From contig NZ_JBEWTB010000002.1 in the NCBI RefSeq assembly GCF_040549045.1, positions 310,001 to 374,000 of the forward strand: DNA of 64,000 bases. The letters are read 5' to 3'. The notes beneath the pieces are model-generated. The model had not been told where the DNA came from and searched no databases. It was given only the letters and a program-made list of their open reading frames with translations. This document shows, piece after piece, positions 36,972-46,515 of the stretch (position 1 is its first letter; the number at the start of each line of letters is the position of its first letter). The position numbers and the translations under genes were made by a program. Origin of the DNA: Endozoicomonas sp. NE40 (GTDB lineage Bacteria; Pseudomonadota; Gammaproteobacteria; Pseudomonadales; Endozoicomonadaceae).

Positions 36972-36987
36972 GTTTCTTATATGAAAC
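36972..36987. promoter_or_regulatory. Palindromic operator between XRE-cupin regulator and AGCS symporter
   Basis: GTTTCTTATATGAAAC is a 16-base near-perfect palindrome. The same pattern GTTTC-N-TATA-N-GAAAC occurs upstream of sdaA (41747-41762). A neighbouring AACAATC is also shared in inverted form (GATTGTT) at the second site. Confidence 0.7.
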
Positions 36988-37151
36988 CAGCCAATCACTT
37001 TGCAGCTCACGTCTGCGTTGAATTTGCCCGCCTCATCCATTAAGTTAAAACGACCTGCGAGCGAACGATTTTTGCCGGAATTTTCACAGGGTTAGTGATG
37101 TTTCTCCGGTCTGTGACGCAGCTGAACAATAAGCTAACAGCGGATAAAAAT

Positions 37152-38534
37152 ATGGAACAAATAACGAATATTGTGAACGCCATTAACGGGGTCGTCTGGG
37201 GACCGTTAATGCTTGTTCTTATTCTGGGGGTAGGGCTATTCCTGATGCTGGGTCTGCGGCTGATGCCACTGCTCAAACTGGGAACCGGCTTCAAACTATT
37301 ATGGAGTGGTCGTACACCGGCAGAGGGCGACGACAAGGCGGGGGAAATCTCACCGTTTCAGGCGTTGATGACGGCCCTGTCGGCTACTGTTGGTACCGGT
37401 AATATTGCCGGCGTTGCCACGGCGGTCTTCCTTGGTGGCCCCGGAGCCCTGTTCTGGATGTGGTGTACAGCACTGGTGGGTATGGCCACCAAGTTTGCGG
37501 AAGCTGTGCTGGCCGTAAAATTCCGGGAAGCAGACGACAAAGGCAACCATTACGGCGGCCCTATGTACTACATCAAGAATGGTCTGGGTTCCCGCTGGGC
37601 ATGGCTCGGCACACTGTTTGCCCTGTTCGGTGCTATCGCAGGCTTTGGTATCGGTAACACGGTGCAATCCAACTCGGTCGCTGCGGTTCTGGAAGCCAAT
37701 TTCAGTCTGCCAACCTGGATAACCGGTGTAGCCCTGATGGTTCTGGTGGGACTGGTGTTAATTGGCGGCATCCGTCGTATTGGTCAGGTCGCTGGCGCAC
37801 TGGTGCCTTTTATGGCCATTACCTATCTGTTAGCCGGGCTGGGTGTTCTGGCGATTAATGCTGCTGCCATTCCTGAAGCTCTGTCACTGGTCTTCACCTA
37901 TGCCTTCTCGCCGGTGGCCGCTACCGGTGGTTTCGCCGGTGCAGCCGTGTGGGCAGCTATTCGCTTTGGTGTTGCCCGGGGTGTTTTCTCCAACGAGGCT
38001 GGTCTGGGTTCTGCCCCGATTGCCCACGCTGCGGCAAAAACCAAAGACCCGGTTCGTCAGGGTATGATTGCCATGCTGGGTACTTTTATCGATACCATTA
38101 TTATCTGTACCATTACCGGTCTGGTGATTATCACTTCTGGTCTCTGGACTTCCGGTGAATCCGGTGCAGCCCTGACCTCCATGGCATTTGCCAAAGCCAT
38201 GCCGGGTGTTGGCAACTACATCGTTACGTTCTCGCTGGCCATCTTCGCCTTTACTACTACTCTGGGATGGAGTTTTTACGGTGAGCGTTGCCTCGTGTAC
38301 CTGTTTGGCCCTCGTTCCGTGAAGCCTTACCGGATTCTGTGGATCATTGCCCTGCCCATTGGGGCGACTCTGAACCTTAACTTCATCTGGCTGGTGGCTG
38401 ACACCCTGAATGCCATGATGGCCATACCTAACCTGATCGCTCTCGTACTGTTAAGCCCTGTAGTGTTCAGACTGGTACGCGACTATATGGCAAAAGAAGT
38501 CGCCGAAAAAGAAGGCAAGACCATCGCCGAATAG
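37152..38534 (+). CDS. Alanine/glycine:cation symporter (AGCS family)
   Basis: A 460-residue inner-membrane symporter taking up alanine, glycine or similar amino acids with Na+ or H+. Family signatures are NAINGVVWGPLMLVLILGVG at the N-terminus, ALSATVGTGNIAGVATAVFLGGPGA, FREADDKGNHYGGPMYYI, RGVFSNEAGLGSAPIAHAAA and the GWSFYGERC motif. ATG 37152 matches family starts; an in-frame ATG at 37098 has a better-spaced AGGG and would add 18 residues. Divergence from the XRE-cupin gene and the palindrome between them suggest substrate-responsive control. Confidence 0.93.
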   Translation: MEQITNIVNAINGVVWGPLMLVLILGVGLFLMLGLRLMPLLKLGTGFKLLWSGRTPAEGDDKAGEISPFQALMTALSATVGTGNIAGVATAVFLGGPGALFWMWCTALVGMATKFAEAVLAVKFREADDKGNHYGGPMYYIKNGLGSRWAWLGTLFALFGAIAGFGIGNTVQSNSVAAVLEANFSLPTWITGVALMVLVGLVLIGGIRRIGQVAGALVPFMAITYLLAGLGVLAINAAAIPEALSLVFTYAFSPVAATGGFAGAAVWAAIRFGVARGVFSNEAGLGSAPIAHAAAKTKDPVRQGMIAMLGTFIDTIIICTITGLVIITSGLWTSGESGAALTSMAFAKAMPGVGNYIVTFSLAIFAFTTTLGWSFYGERCLVYLFGPRSVKPYRILWIIALPIGATLNLNFIWLVADTLNAMMAIPNLIALVLLSPVVFRLVRDYMAKEVAEKEGKTIAE

Positions 38535-38556
38535 TCTTTTACTGCATCTGTAACAG

Positions 38557-38592
38557 AAAAGACCATGAACCCCGCAAGGGTCATGGTCTTTT
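38557..38592. terminator. Bidirectional terminator overlapping the SSS gene stop
   Basis: AAAAGACCATGAACCC pairs with GGGTCATGGTCTTTT with one bulged A. It serves both convergent genes and includes the last codons and stop (TGA, 38581-38583) of the SSS transporter gene on the minus strand. Confidence 0.85.
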
Positions 38593-40014
38593 CTTTGTCA
38601 TGAAGGTAACGGCAAAGTGATGCATAAAAATACCGCCAACGTTGGCGGCCAGTGCCACCATGCCGTTATTAATGCCATAAACAGAGCGAACCCCCAGAAT
38701 CAGCTCGATGCTCAGCACCACCAGACCGGTGACCAACCCCAGAAAAACAGAAGACGCCCTGAGAGAAGGTCTGTGCAGTGCCAGAGCAAACCCCGGAAAA
38801 CATTGCACCAGCAATTCCAGCTTGAGTTCAAGCAGATGCCACAGCGTAATATCCCGGTAAAGTGCTGCAAGAGAACAAAGCGTCATGACCACAACCGCAA
38901 TCAGATAGTCCTGTCGAAGGCCGGTTCGAACAGACGTTTGAGTAAAGTCGTGCTTGATAATGGACACCAGCGATAGCAGTACCGAGTCAGCCGTTGACAT
39001 AATTGCGGCCATCACCGCCATCAGCACCAGAGAGGCTGCGAAATAGTTAACAGCACTGCTGCCAGCCCACTCTTTTAACACCACAGTCAACACCTGATCC
39101 ACATCGATATCGGCACTACCAAGCAGTGACAGAGACGACCAGCCCGCAAAAATAAGAACCACTCCGCAGATGACAAGAAACATATTGGACAGTGCCAGTG
39201 AACGGTAGAGAACCCGCCTGGATGACGCCGCAAAAACACGCTGCAGCCCCTGCGGGTACACACAGACAGCCAATCCTCCCATTAACATAAGGCTGAACCA
39301 GCGAGCCTGAAAGGTGTAATCGGGAACCCTGGCACTCTCTGGCCTGTGCTCAGTAACACCGAAAACGATTTGCTGCAAACCACCAGAGTTGCTGGTAATC
39401 CAGTAGCACAGGCTGACAATTCCGATAATGGTCACCAGCCCCTGAATCACATCGGTCCAGGCCACAGCGCGCAAACCGCCAATCGAATCATAGAGTAGAA
39501 TAATCAGACCAAACAGCGGGACAGCAATGCCATAGGGAAGCTTGTTGTCCGTCAGCACGACCATGATTTCACCCGCTGCTTTGAGTTGGGCAAACAGATA
39601 GTTGGTCAGACAGAGGCAGAAGCAGAGCGTAAGCAGTTGCCTCAGCGGGGCTGCCCACGGCTGGGCAGTAAACCGAAACCGTATCCAGTCCCCGGGGGTA
39701 ACAAAACGGTTAGCCAGGGCAATCGGTCTCAGCCCGGGAACAATCCAGCGATAACTGACGCTGATGGCAGCCCATAACCCCATCGCCATGATCCAGTGAT
39801 AACCAAGCAGGTAGGCTTGCCCGGTGTTGGCCAGCAGTGTTTGTCCACTGGCTATGGTGGCAAAAAGCGTCAGGGACAATACAAACATCCCCAGGGAACG
39901 GTCAGCCAGATAATGATCCGATGCCGTATGTCTGGTGCTGGATTTTTTTGCTTTCAGACACACCGGTATAAGTAGCAGGAAATAAGCGATAACCAGTGTC
40001 AGCTGAAGCGTCAT
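38581..40014 (-). CDS. Sodium:solute symporter (SSS family)
   Basis: A 477-residue inner-membrane Na+ symporter with about 13 hydrophobic segments. SSS features include DHYLADRSLGMFVLSLTLFATIASG, YDSIGGLRAVAWTDVIQG, the FAASSRRV motif and the conserved MAAIMSTADSVLLSLVSII. The substrate cannot be read from sequence; pantothenate, proline and related carriers share this pattern. The start ATG 40014 overlaps the stop of the small upstream gene as ATGA, so both are made together. Confidence 0.9.
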   Translation of the reverse strand: MTLQLTLVIAYFLLLIPVCLKAKKSSTRHTASDHYLADRSLGMFVLSLTLFATIASGQTLLANTGQAYLLGYHWIMAMGLWAAISVSYRWIVPGLRPIALANRFVTPGDWIRFRFTAQPWAAPLRQLLTLCFCLCLTNYLFAQLKAAGEIMVVLTDNKLPYGIAVPLFGLIILLYDSIGGLRAVAWTDVIQGLVTIIGIVSLCYWITSNSGGLQQIVFGVTEHRPESARVPDYTFQARWFSLMLMGGLAVCVYPQGLQRVFAASSRRVLYRSLALSNMFLVICGVVLIFAGWSSLSLLGSADIDVDQVLTVVLKEWAGSSAVNYFAASLVLMAVMAAIMSTADSVLLSLVSIIKHDFTQTSVRTGLRQDYLIAVVVMTLCSLAALYRDITLWHLLELKLELLVQCFPGFALALHRPSLRASSVFLGLVTGLVVLSIELILGVRSVYGINNGMVALAANVGGIFMHHFAVTFMTKKRP

Positions 40015-40226
40015 TCCGTCGCGCTCTCGGCAAACCACAACCATACGTTAATGCCGGTGGCTATGGCGAAGCAGAGCAGTGCTGTAAGCACCCAGTCAGG
40101 AAAACCTTCAAAGGTACAGGCTAACTGCCCGGGGGGTCTGTACCAGGGAATGGATATAAGAAACAGGGAATACATGCCTGACTTCAAAAGAGTCTGACGA
40201 ATTGGCCAGAGCTTGTGCCTTAACAT
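40011..40226 (-). CDS. Small membrane protein partner of the SSS symporter
   Basis: A 71-residue protein with two hydrophobic segments (MYSLFLISIP and VLTALLCFAIATGINVWLWF) separated by a loop with EGFPDWV. Size, layout and position match the DUF997/DUF3311-type proteins (such as YhdT beside panF) found directly upstream of SSS symporters. It overlaps the symporter start by four bases (ATGA). ATG 40226 is used; a GTG immediately upstream is possible. Confidence 0.7.
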   Translation of the reverse strand: MLRHKLWPIRQTLLKSGMYSLFLISIPWYRPPGQLACTFEGFPDWVLTALLCFAIATGINVWLWFAESATE

Positions 40227-40313
40227 CACAGTTACTCAATTAAGCTGGAAATAAACTATCCCACCCCGGATGGCAGGGTATAAAGACTCACGACAGGGGT
40301 TACCGCTCAGGGT

Positions 40314-41474
40314 CTACAGGTCGGTATGAGGCTTATGCTGCTCCTCTGGTTCAGGAATAGCAGTGACAAAAGATTTAAGCAAAACACCTAATGTCCAGTC
40401 TGATTTATAGGCCATACTTGAAGCCGTTTTGATAGGAACACCTCCAAGATTTATCCGATACCCAAGTGTTAACAAATCCTTCTCCAGAGCTGCATCAAAA
40501 CAGATATGCCATAGAAAAGGTGTGGCCAGATAGGAAGTTTTCCCACTCTTCAAGTCTTTCCAGCTTTGTTCGCAAAAGTCCCTACCCTTCTTACCCAGGT
40601 TTGCAATGGAATAACTCTTGCTGATATTTAACTCCGATGCGGTGTAGTTAAATCCTGCAACAAGAAGGAAATTGCACGTATTTATGGCAGGGTGTGATGT
40701 AATGTAGTTGTGAACTTTTTGCACACCTGTAATCAGCGGCGCAATTGCCTCACTACAGGCATCAAAATCACCCGTTCCTTTTTTGCGGTTAGGTAAAGTG
40801 AAATCTTTAGGGAAACATTCTGGCTGATCCAGGTACTGGTTGATTGCCACATCAAGCCCTAAGCCTAAAAAGCTTTCTGTATTAAGCTTGTAAGTTTTGC
40901 TGTTTATCTGAACAATAAAATTCGCGTTATCATCAACTTCATAAGCAATCTGCGTAGACGCTCCACCCATATCGAGAACGCCTTCTGTTTTTCCCTGGAA
41001 TTTTAATAGTTTGTTGTCATAATTTAATGCCAGCCAGTTATACAGAGCCTCTTCCCGGCCTGTTATTATTTGTACGTCAATGTCTGATGAAGGGAATTCT
41101 GCTTTCAACCATCTTTCAATACCCTCATTCAGGGACGCTTTTTTATCAGGTTCGGCTTGTCGCATACCAGCGGTCGAATAAAAATAAATATTATTAATGT
41201 TTTCTTTATTGACTGCGCTAAACAGATTCTTCAAATAAGTTTCCAGATTATCTGCATCTACGTCTTGAATTCCTCCTTTTTGCTTGCTTGACGTTTGCTT
41301 CTCTATAACAGGAAGCCCGCTGCCCGGGTTAGACGAATGCTCATAGATATAGAGCCTTGAACCGGTACTGCCCGCATTGACTACCGCCGTTTTCTTTTCC
41401 GAACCAGAACTATAATCTGCCATGACTATTGAGCACAAAATAGCAAAAATACTGGTGAACTTACCTGACAACAT
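40314..41474 (-). CDS. GDA1/CD39-family nucleoside triphosphate diphosphohydrolase
   Basis: A 386-residue predicted exported apyrase, a family common in eukaryotes and known in Legionella. From ATG 41474 it has a signal peptide (MLSGKFTSIFAILCSIVMA). Apyrase conserved regions are visible: ACR1 VVNAGSTGSRLYIY, ACR2 YSTAGMRQ, ACR3 TGREEALYNWLALNY and ACR4 GVLDMGGASTQIAY. ACR1 usually begins with Asp (DAGSTGSR); here it is Asn (codon AAT), which may alter catalysis. Paired cysteines in the second half suggest disulfides. Such enzymes degrade extracellular or vacuolar ATP/ADP of the host. Start choice rests on the signal peptide; the open frame extends 32 codons upstream. Confidence 0.87.
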   Translation of the reverse strand: MLSGKFTSIFAILCSIVMADYSSGSEKKTAVVNAGSTGSRLYIYEHSSNPGSGLPVIEKQTSSKQKGGIQDVDADNLETYLKNLFSAVNKENINNIYFYSTAGMRQAEPDKKASLNEGIERWLKAEFPSSDIDVQIITGREEALYNWLALNYDNKLLKFQGKTEGVLDMGGASTQIAYEVDDNANFIVQINSKTYKLNTESFLGLGLDVAINQYLDQPECFPKDFTLPNRKKGTGDFDACSEAIAPLITGVQKVHNYITSHPAINTCNFLLVAGFNYTASELNISKSYSIANLGKKGRDFCEQSWKDLKSGKTSYLATPFLWHICFDAALEKDLLTLGYRINLGGVPIKTASSMAYKSDWTLGVLLKSFVTAIPEPEEQHKPHTDL

Positions 41475-41746
41475 AATAGTCACACCATGCTTTTTTTGGT
41501 GGGTAGCACCCGCCATTGAAACCAGATAACGGACTTTCTCCAGGGAGCCCCGGGGCAGAGTGGATTCCAAATGTCTGATATCCCAAGCTAAAGGGCATTG
41601 ATATGGATTAACAAAGCGACGGTTTAAGCAATGACGGAATAAAAACTGAACAACATGCGATCAGTGATACTAGCAGAGCTTCGGGAGCATGAAGGTGCTG
41701 TATTTTAATTTTTTTAATCCGGACGACCTGAGTCATATTTCCGGGT

Positions 41747-41762
41747 GTTTCCTATAAGAAAC
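41747..41762. promoter_or_regulatory. Palindromic operator upstream of sdaA-gcvP
   Basis: GTTTCCTATAAGAAAC, the same GTTTC-N-TATA-N-GAAAC pattern as between the XRE-cupin and AGCS genes. An extra half-site follows 10 bases later. Confidence 0.7.
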
Positions 41763-41876
41763 ATTCATCTTGATATGAAACAGAACGATTGTTACCCTTC
41801 CTGCATACTTACCCAACCCGGTTGACCGATGTAACCGGTGTTCGCAGACAGCTGCTAATGCTTTCATAATAAAACA

Positions 41877-41919
41877 GCCATGAGCTAATAAAGAACCACG
41901 AGCTAATCATGGCATTTTT
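41877..41919 (+). terminator. Possible attenuator stem-loop in the sdaA leader
   Basis: GCCATGA pairs with TCATGGC across a 23-base loop and is followed by ATTTTT. It lies 67 bases before the sdaA start, so it could be an attenuator or the end of a short leader RNA. The loop holds a direct repeat of GAGCTAAT. Confidence 0.4.
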
Positions 41920-41985
41920 CGTCACTACCAATGATGAAAAAATGTTTATGATAAAAAGTTAGTGGAACCTGATGGAGTGAACCCC

Positions 41986-43365
41986 ATGGGCCTGAGTATC
42001 TTTGACCTGTTCAAAATTGGCATTGGGCCTTCCTCATCCCACACTGTTGGGCCGATGGTGGCTGCCAACCGCTTTCTTAACGAACTGTCCGACAAACAGT
42101 TGCTGAACCAGGTCGCCAGTATCAAGATCGACCTGTTCGGCGCACTGGCGATGACGGGTTCCGGCCATGCGACCGATACAGCCGTACTTCTGGGGTTACT
42201 GGGTGAACAGCCTGACCGTCTTGACCCGGACAAAGCACCAGAGTTGCTCAGGGCCATAAAAGACTCAGGGCAGATTCGTCTTGCCGGACAACACCCCATT
42301 GCCTTCAGTCAGGAACAACACCTGCAGTTTCACTTCGGGCAGTCATTGCCAGCCCATCCCAATGGCATGACTCTGACCGTCAGAGACCATGCCGGCATCG
42401 TTCTGCACAACAACAACTACTACTCCGTCGGGGGCGGCTTTGTACTGGACGAACAGGAAGCCAGCACAGATCAGACCCTCCCCGCCCAGCCCAGAACCAT
42501 TCCCTACCCCTTCGACAATGGCAGAGAGCTTCTGCAGCGCTGCGAAGAGAATAACCTGACCATTGCCGAACTGGTGATGGCCAATGAGCATCACCTCGCC
42601 CGTCACCCTGATATAGAACAGCAGATTCTACACATCTGGAAAGTCATGGACCAATGTATTGACCGGGGGTGTGCAAAAGACGGGGAACTGCCGGGGGGGT
42701 TGCATGTAGTCCGTCGAGCCCGCGGCCTGCATCAGAAACTGCTGAATCGTAAGGCTCACCAGAAAGACCTGCTGGAGCTGATGGACTGGGTCAGCCTGTT
42801 TGCCCTGGCCGTTAATGAAGAAAATGCCGTGGGTGGTCGTGTTGTCACAGCCCCCACCAACGGTGCCGCCGGAGTGATCCCTGCGGTTCTGGCCTACTAC
42901 GTGCGTTTTGTAGACAGCAGCGATGAACAGGGCATCGTCACTTTTATTGCAACAGCCGCAGCTATTGGCATGCTTTATAAAAAGAACGCATCCATCTCAG
43001 CCGCTGAAGTCGGCTGTCAGGGAGAAATCGGCGTAGCCTGCTCCATGGCTGCCGGAGGCTTGTGTGCGGTACTGGGTGGCTCACCGTTACAGATTGAGAA
43101 CGCGGCAGAAATCGGCATGGAACACAACCTCGGGCTGACCTGTGACCCAATTGGGGGGCTGGTTCAGGTACCCTGTATCGAACGCAATACCATGGGCGCA
43201 GTCAAAGCGATCAATGCCGCCCGGCTGGCTCTGAGTGGTACCGGAGAACACCGGGTATCACTGGACGATGTGATAGAAACCATGCACCAGACCGGGCTGG
43301 ATATGCAGGACAAATACAAAGAAACAGCCACCGGTGGACTGGCTGTTAATGTGGTGATGTGCTGA
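41986..43365 (+). CDS. sdaA: L-serine dehydratase, iron-sulfur type
   Basis: A 459-residue single-chain enzyme deaminating L-serine to pyruvate and ammonia. The N-terminal domain shows the substrate loop GIGPSSSHTVGPM. The catalytic domain shows cysteines for the oxygen-labile [4Fe-4S] cluster in GCQGEIGVAC, LTCDPIGG and VPCIERN. GGAG eight bases before ATG 41986 supports this start over the GTG at 41962. gcvP follows 128 bases later with no terminator seen between, so they may form a serine/glycine catabolic operon. Confidence 0.95.
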   Translation: MGLSIFDLFKIGIGPSSSHTVGPMVAANRFLNELSDKQLLNQVASIKIDLFGALAMTGSGHATDTAVLLGLLGEQPDRLDPDKAPELLRAIKDSGQIRLAGQHPIAFSQEQHLQFHFGQSLPAHPNGMTLTVRDHAGIVLHNNNYYSVGGGFVLDEQEASTDQTLPAQPRTIPYPFDNGRELLQRCEENNLTIAELVMANEHHLARHPDIEQQILHIWKVMDQCIDRGCAKDGELPGGLHVVRRARGLHQKLLNRKAHQKDLLELMDWVSLFALAVNEENAVGGRVVTAPTNGAAGVIPAVLAYYVRFVDSSDEQGIVTFIATAAAIGMLYKKNASISAAEVGCQGEIGVACSMAAGGLCAVLGGSPLQIENAAEIGMEHNLGLTCDPIGGLVQVPCIERNTMGAVKAINAARLALSGTGEHRVSLDDVIETMHQTGLDMQDKYKETATGGLAVNVVMC

Positions 43366-43493
43366 CCTCTGGCACATGACCGGGAGCCTGTTTACAGTCA
43401 GGCTTCTGTGGCACCTGATAATAGCATTTAACCATCCACGACAGAGTCACCTCCGTAAAGGATGCGGGTGACTGCCAGAAGAAAGGTAGAAAC

Positions 43494-46406
43494 ATGGCCG
43501 TTGAAAAACAGGCACTTGAGCAGCTGGAGCATAACCATGCATTTACCGGACGCCACATTGGCCCGGACACCAAAGAGCAACAGGCTATGTTAAACCTGCT
43601 CGGCGCAGACTCGCTGGAAGCGCTGATTAAAGAGACTGTCCCCGGGACGATCCACATGCAGCAGCCGCTGAACGTCAGCAACAGCATGACTGAACAGCAG
43701 GCACTCGCTTACCTGCGCTCTCTTGCAGACCAGAACAGGGTGTTCAAATCGTACATTGGCATGGGCTACCACAACACGCATGTGCCGCCTGTTATCCAAC
43801 GCAATGTGCTGGAAAACCCTGGCTGGTACACGGCTTATACCCCTTACCAGCCAGAAATATCCCAGGGGCGTCTGGAAGCCCTGCTGAACTATCAGCAGAT
43901 GGTCATGGATCTGACCGGTATGGAAGTGGCTAACGCTTCGCTTCTGGACGAATCAACGGCAGCCGCTGAAGCCATGGCACTGTGCCGAAGGGCGAATCGC
44001 AGCAAACATTCCGTTTTCTTTGTTGCCGACGATGTTCACCCTCAAACCATCGAAGTGATTCAGACCCGCGCGGCAAATATGGGTATTCAGGTCGTGGTCG
44101 GCAACCCGTATACCGACCTTGATCAACACGAAATCTTTGGTGTACAGCTGCAATACCCGGGTACCTACGGCGAAATAGGCGACATTGCCAGCATTATTAA
44201 ACAGGCCCGGCAGCAGAAAGCCATGGTATCAGTGGCGGCAGACCTGCTGGCACTGGTGCTACTGAAGTCACCGGGTGAACTGGGTGCCGATATTGCGCTT
44301 GGCAACACCCAGCGCTTTGGGGTTCCCATGGGCTTTGGCGGCCCCCATGCTGCCTACTTTGCCACCAGCGCCAGACTGAAGCGCTCCATTCCCGGCCGGA
44401 TTATTGGCGTTTCGGTAGACAGCCGTGGCAATCAGGCATTGCGTATGGCCATGCAGACCCGTGAGCAACATATACGACGGGAAAAGGCAACGTCCAACAT
44501 CTGTACTGCCCAGGCTCTGCTGGCCAATATGGCAGGCTTTTATGCAATTTATCACGGCGCCAGAGGGCTGAAGATAATTGCCGAACGTGTGCATCGTCTG
44601 ACTACTATTCTGGCCAAAGGTCTGACCACTTTCGGGGTAAACTGTAATACTTCGTACTTTGACACACTGACCATCCAGGTCGGCAGCGATCAGAATACTG
44701 TCTATAAAAAAGCTCTGGATTCAGGCTGCAACCTGCGAAGAGTCGGCAATGACCAGCTTGGCATCAGTCTGGACGAAACCACCACCCGCGAAGATATCAG
44801 TCAGCTGTTTGATATTATCCTGGGCGCAGGCAACGATCTTGATATCGAACAGCTTGATATCAAACAGACAGATGCCCGGATAAACGACTCTGGCATTCAA
44901 CCGGAGCAGCGTCGCACCGATGCCATTCTGACTCACCCGACCTTCAGCCGTTACCACTCAGAAACGAATATGCTGCGTTACCTGAAACAGCTGGAGAACA
45001 AGGACTACTCCCTGACCCATGGCATGATTCCGCTGGGTTCCTGCACCATGAAACTGAATGCCTCGGCTGAAATGCTGCCGGTTTCATGGCCGGAGTTTGC
45101 CAATATCCACCCCTTTGCCCCGAGAGATCAGGTGCAGGGTTATATGACCATGATCCGGGAACTGGAACAGGACCTGATCAATATTACCGGTTATGATGCG
45201 CTGTCCATGCAGCCAAACTCTGGCGCCCAGGGTGAATATGCGGGCCTGCTGGCGATACGCAACTATCAGAAAGCCAATGGTCAGGCACACCGCAATATCT
45301 GCCTGATTCCATCCTCTGCCCACGGCACCAACCCGGCTTCTGCCGTCATGTCAGGGCTCGAAGTGGTGATTGTTGAGTGCGACAGTAACGGCAATGTCGA
45401 TATTAACGACCTGCGAGCCAGGGCAGAACAATACAGCGAACGACTGTCCACCCTGATGATCACCTACCCGTCGACCCACGGCGTCTTCGAAGAAGACATT
45501 CGTACTATCTGCTCGATTATTCATGAACACGGCGGACAAGTTTATATGGACGGTGCCAATATGAACGCCCTGGTTGGCATTGCCCAGCCCGGACAGTTTG
45601 GTTCTGACGTCTCGCACCTGAACCTGCATAAAACCTTCGCCATTCCACACGGTGGCGGTGGTCCGGGCATGGGGCCAATTGGCGTTAAACAGCATCTGGC
45701 GCCTTATCTGCCCAATCATCGTGTCAGCCCAATAGATCGAGTCAGCCCGGTTGAAAGGAAACATGAAGGCACAGGGGCTGTGGCAGCAGCACCGTTTGGC
45801 AGTTCATCCATTCTTCCAATCAGCTGGATGTATATAAAGATGCTGGGACAGACTGGTTTGAAAAAGTCGTCAGAAGTCGCCATTCTCAGCGCCAACTACA
45901 TTGCCGGGCGACTGTCAGAGCATTACAGCGTACTTTACCGCGGTCGCAATAATCGTGTTGCTCATGAGTGCATTATTGATATTCGCCCGATTAAAGACGA
46001 CAGCGGCATTACAGAGGAAGACATTGCTAAACGACTGATGGATTACGGTTTTCATGCACCCACCATGTCCTTTCCTGTGGCAGGTACCCTGATGATCGAA
46101 CCAACAGAGTCCGAGTCCAAAGCAGAAATTGACCGCTTTGTTGATGCCCTGATTGCCATTCGCCAGGAGGTCAGAAAAGTCGAGAACGGCGAGTGGCCAG
46201 TGGATAACAACCCGCTGGTTCATGCCCCACACACTCTGGCCGATCTGGCTGACTCCGGCTGGGATCGCCCGTACTCAAGAGAAGACGCTGTATTCCCCGC
46301 CGGTACTCAGGCCGGAAAGTACTGGCCTGCCGTAAACCGGGTCGATAACGCTTTCGGTGACAGGCATTTTGTCTGCAGCTGTCCTTCGACGGAGGTTTAC
46401 AGGTAA
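43494..46406 (+). CDS. gcvP: Glycine dehydrogenase (decarboxylating), P protein
   Basis: A 970-residue PLP enzyme of the glycine cleavage system that decarboxylates glycine and passes the aminomethyl group to the lipoyl H protein. N- and C-terminal halves are homologous, as in single-chain P proteins. The PLP lysine is in HLNLHKTFAIPHGGGGPGMG, and NPASAVMSG and HEGTGAVAAAPFGS are typical. It follows sdaA; gcvT lies 8 kb further on and gcvH is not in the window. Confidence 0.97.
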   Translation: MAVEKQALEQLEHNHAFTGRHIGPDTKEQQAMLNLLGADSLEALIKETVPGTIHMQQPLNVSNSMTEQQALAYLRSLADQNRVFKSYIGMGYHNTHVPPVIQRNVLENPGWYTAYTPYQPEISQGRLEALLNYQQMVMDLTGMEVANASLLDESTAAAEAMALCRRANRSKHSVFFVADDVHPQTIEVIQTRAANMGIQVVVGNPYTDLDQHEIFGVQLQYPGTYGEIGDIASIIKQARQQKAMVSVAADLLALVLLKSPGELGADIALGNTQRFGVPMGFGGPHAAYFATSARLKRSIPGRIIGVSVDSRGNQALRMAMQTREQHIRREKATSNICTAQALLANMAGFYAIYHGARGLKIIAERVHRLTTILAKGLTTFGVNCNTSYFDTLTIQVGSDQNTVYKKALDSGCNLRRVGNDQLGISLDETTTREDISQLFDIILGAGNDLDIEQLDIKQTDARINDSGIQPEQRRTDAILTHPTFSRYHSETNMLRYLKQLENKDYSLTHGMIPLGSCTMKLNASAEMLPVSWPEFANIHPFAPRDQVQGYMTMIRELEQDLINITGYDALSMQPNSGAQGEYAGLLAIRNYQKANGQAHRNICLIPSSAHGTNPASAVMSGLEVVIVECDSNGNVDINDLRARAEQYSERLSTLMITYPSTHGVFEEDIRTICSIIHEHGGQVYMDGANMNALVGIAQPGQFGSDVSHLNLHKTFAIPHGGGGPGMGPIGVKQHLAPYLPNHRVSPIDRVSPVERKHEGTGAVAAAPFGSSSILPISWMYIKMLGQTGLKKSSEVAILSANYIAGRLSEHYSVLYRGRNNRVAHECIIDIRPIKDDSGITEEDIAKRLMDYGFHAPTMSFPVAGTLMIEPTESESKAEIDRFVDALIAIRQEVRKVENGEWPVDNNPLVHAPHTLADLADSGWDRPYSREDAVFPAGTQAGKYWPAVNRVDNAFGDRHFVCSCPSTEVYR

Positions 46407-46515
46407 CGCTTTACCAAACTACTACACCCGATGGGATTATCAGCCAGGCCCCCGAACGATAAAGACTGCTACATCTATACTCCACGTATGACTTAAGAGC
46501 AGCCAGGGGGCAAGG

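Larger units (their letters stand above)
41475..41985. other. Regulatory interval upstream of sdaA and the nucleotidase gene
   Basis: No gene seen in 511 bases. It contains a GTTTC-N6-GAAAC palindrome (41747-41762), a further half-site ATATGAAAC (41773-41781), an inverted AACGATTGTT block, and an attenuator-like stem (41877-41919). I see no glycine riboswitch core. Confidence 0.6.

Noticed and set aside
41475..41985. Glycine riboswitch ahead of sdaA-gcvP
   Set aside because: I looked for the tandem glycine aptamer core and did not see it; the region instead has palindromic operators and a simple stem.
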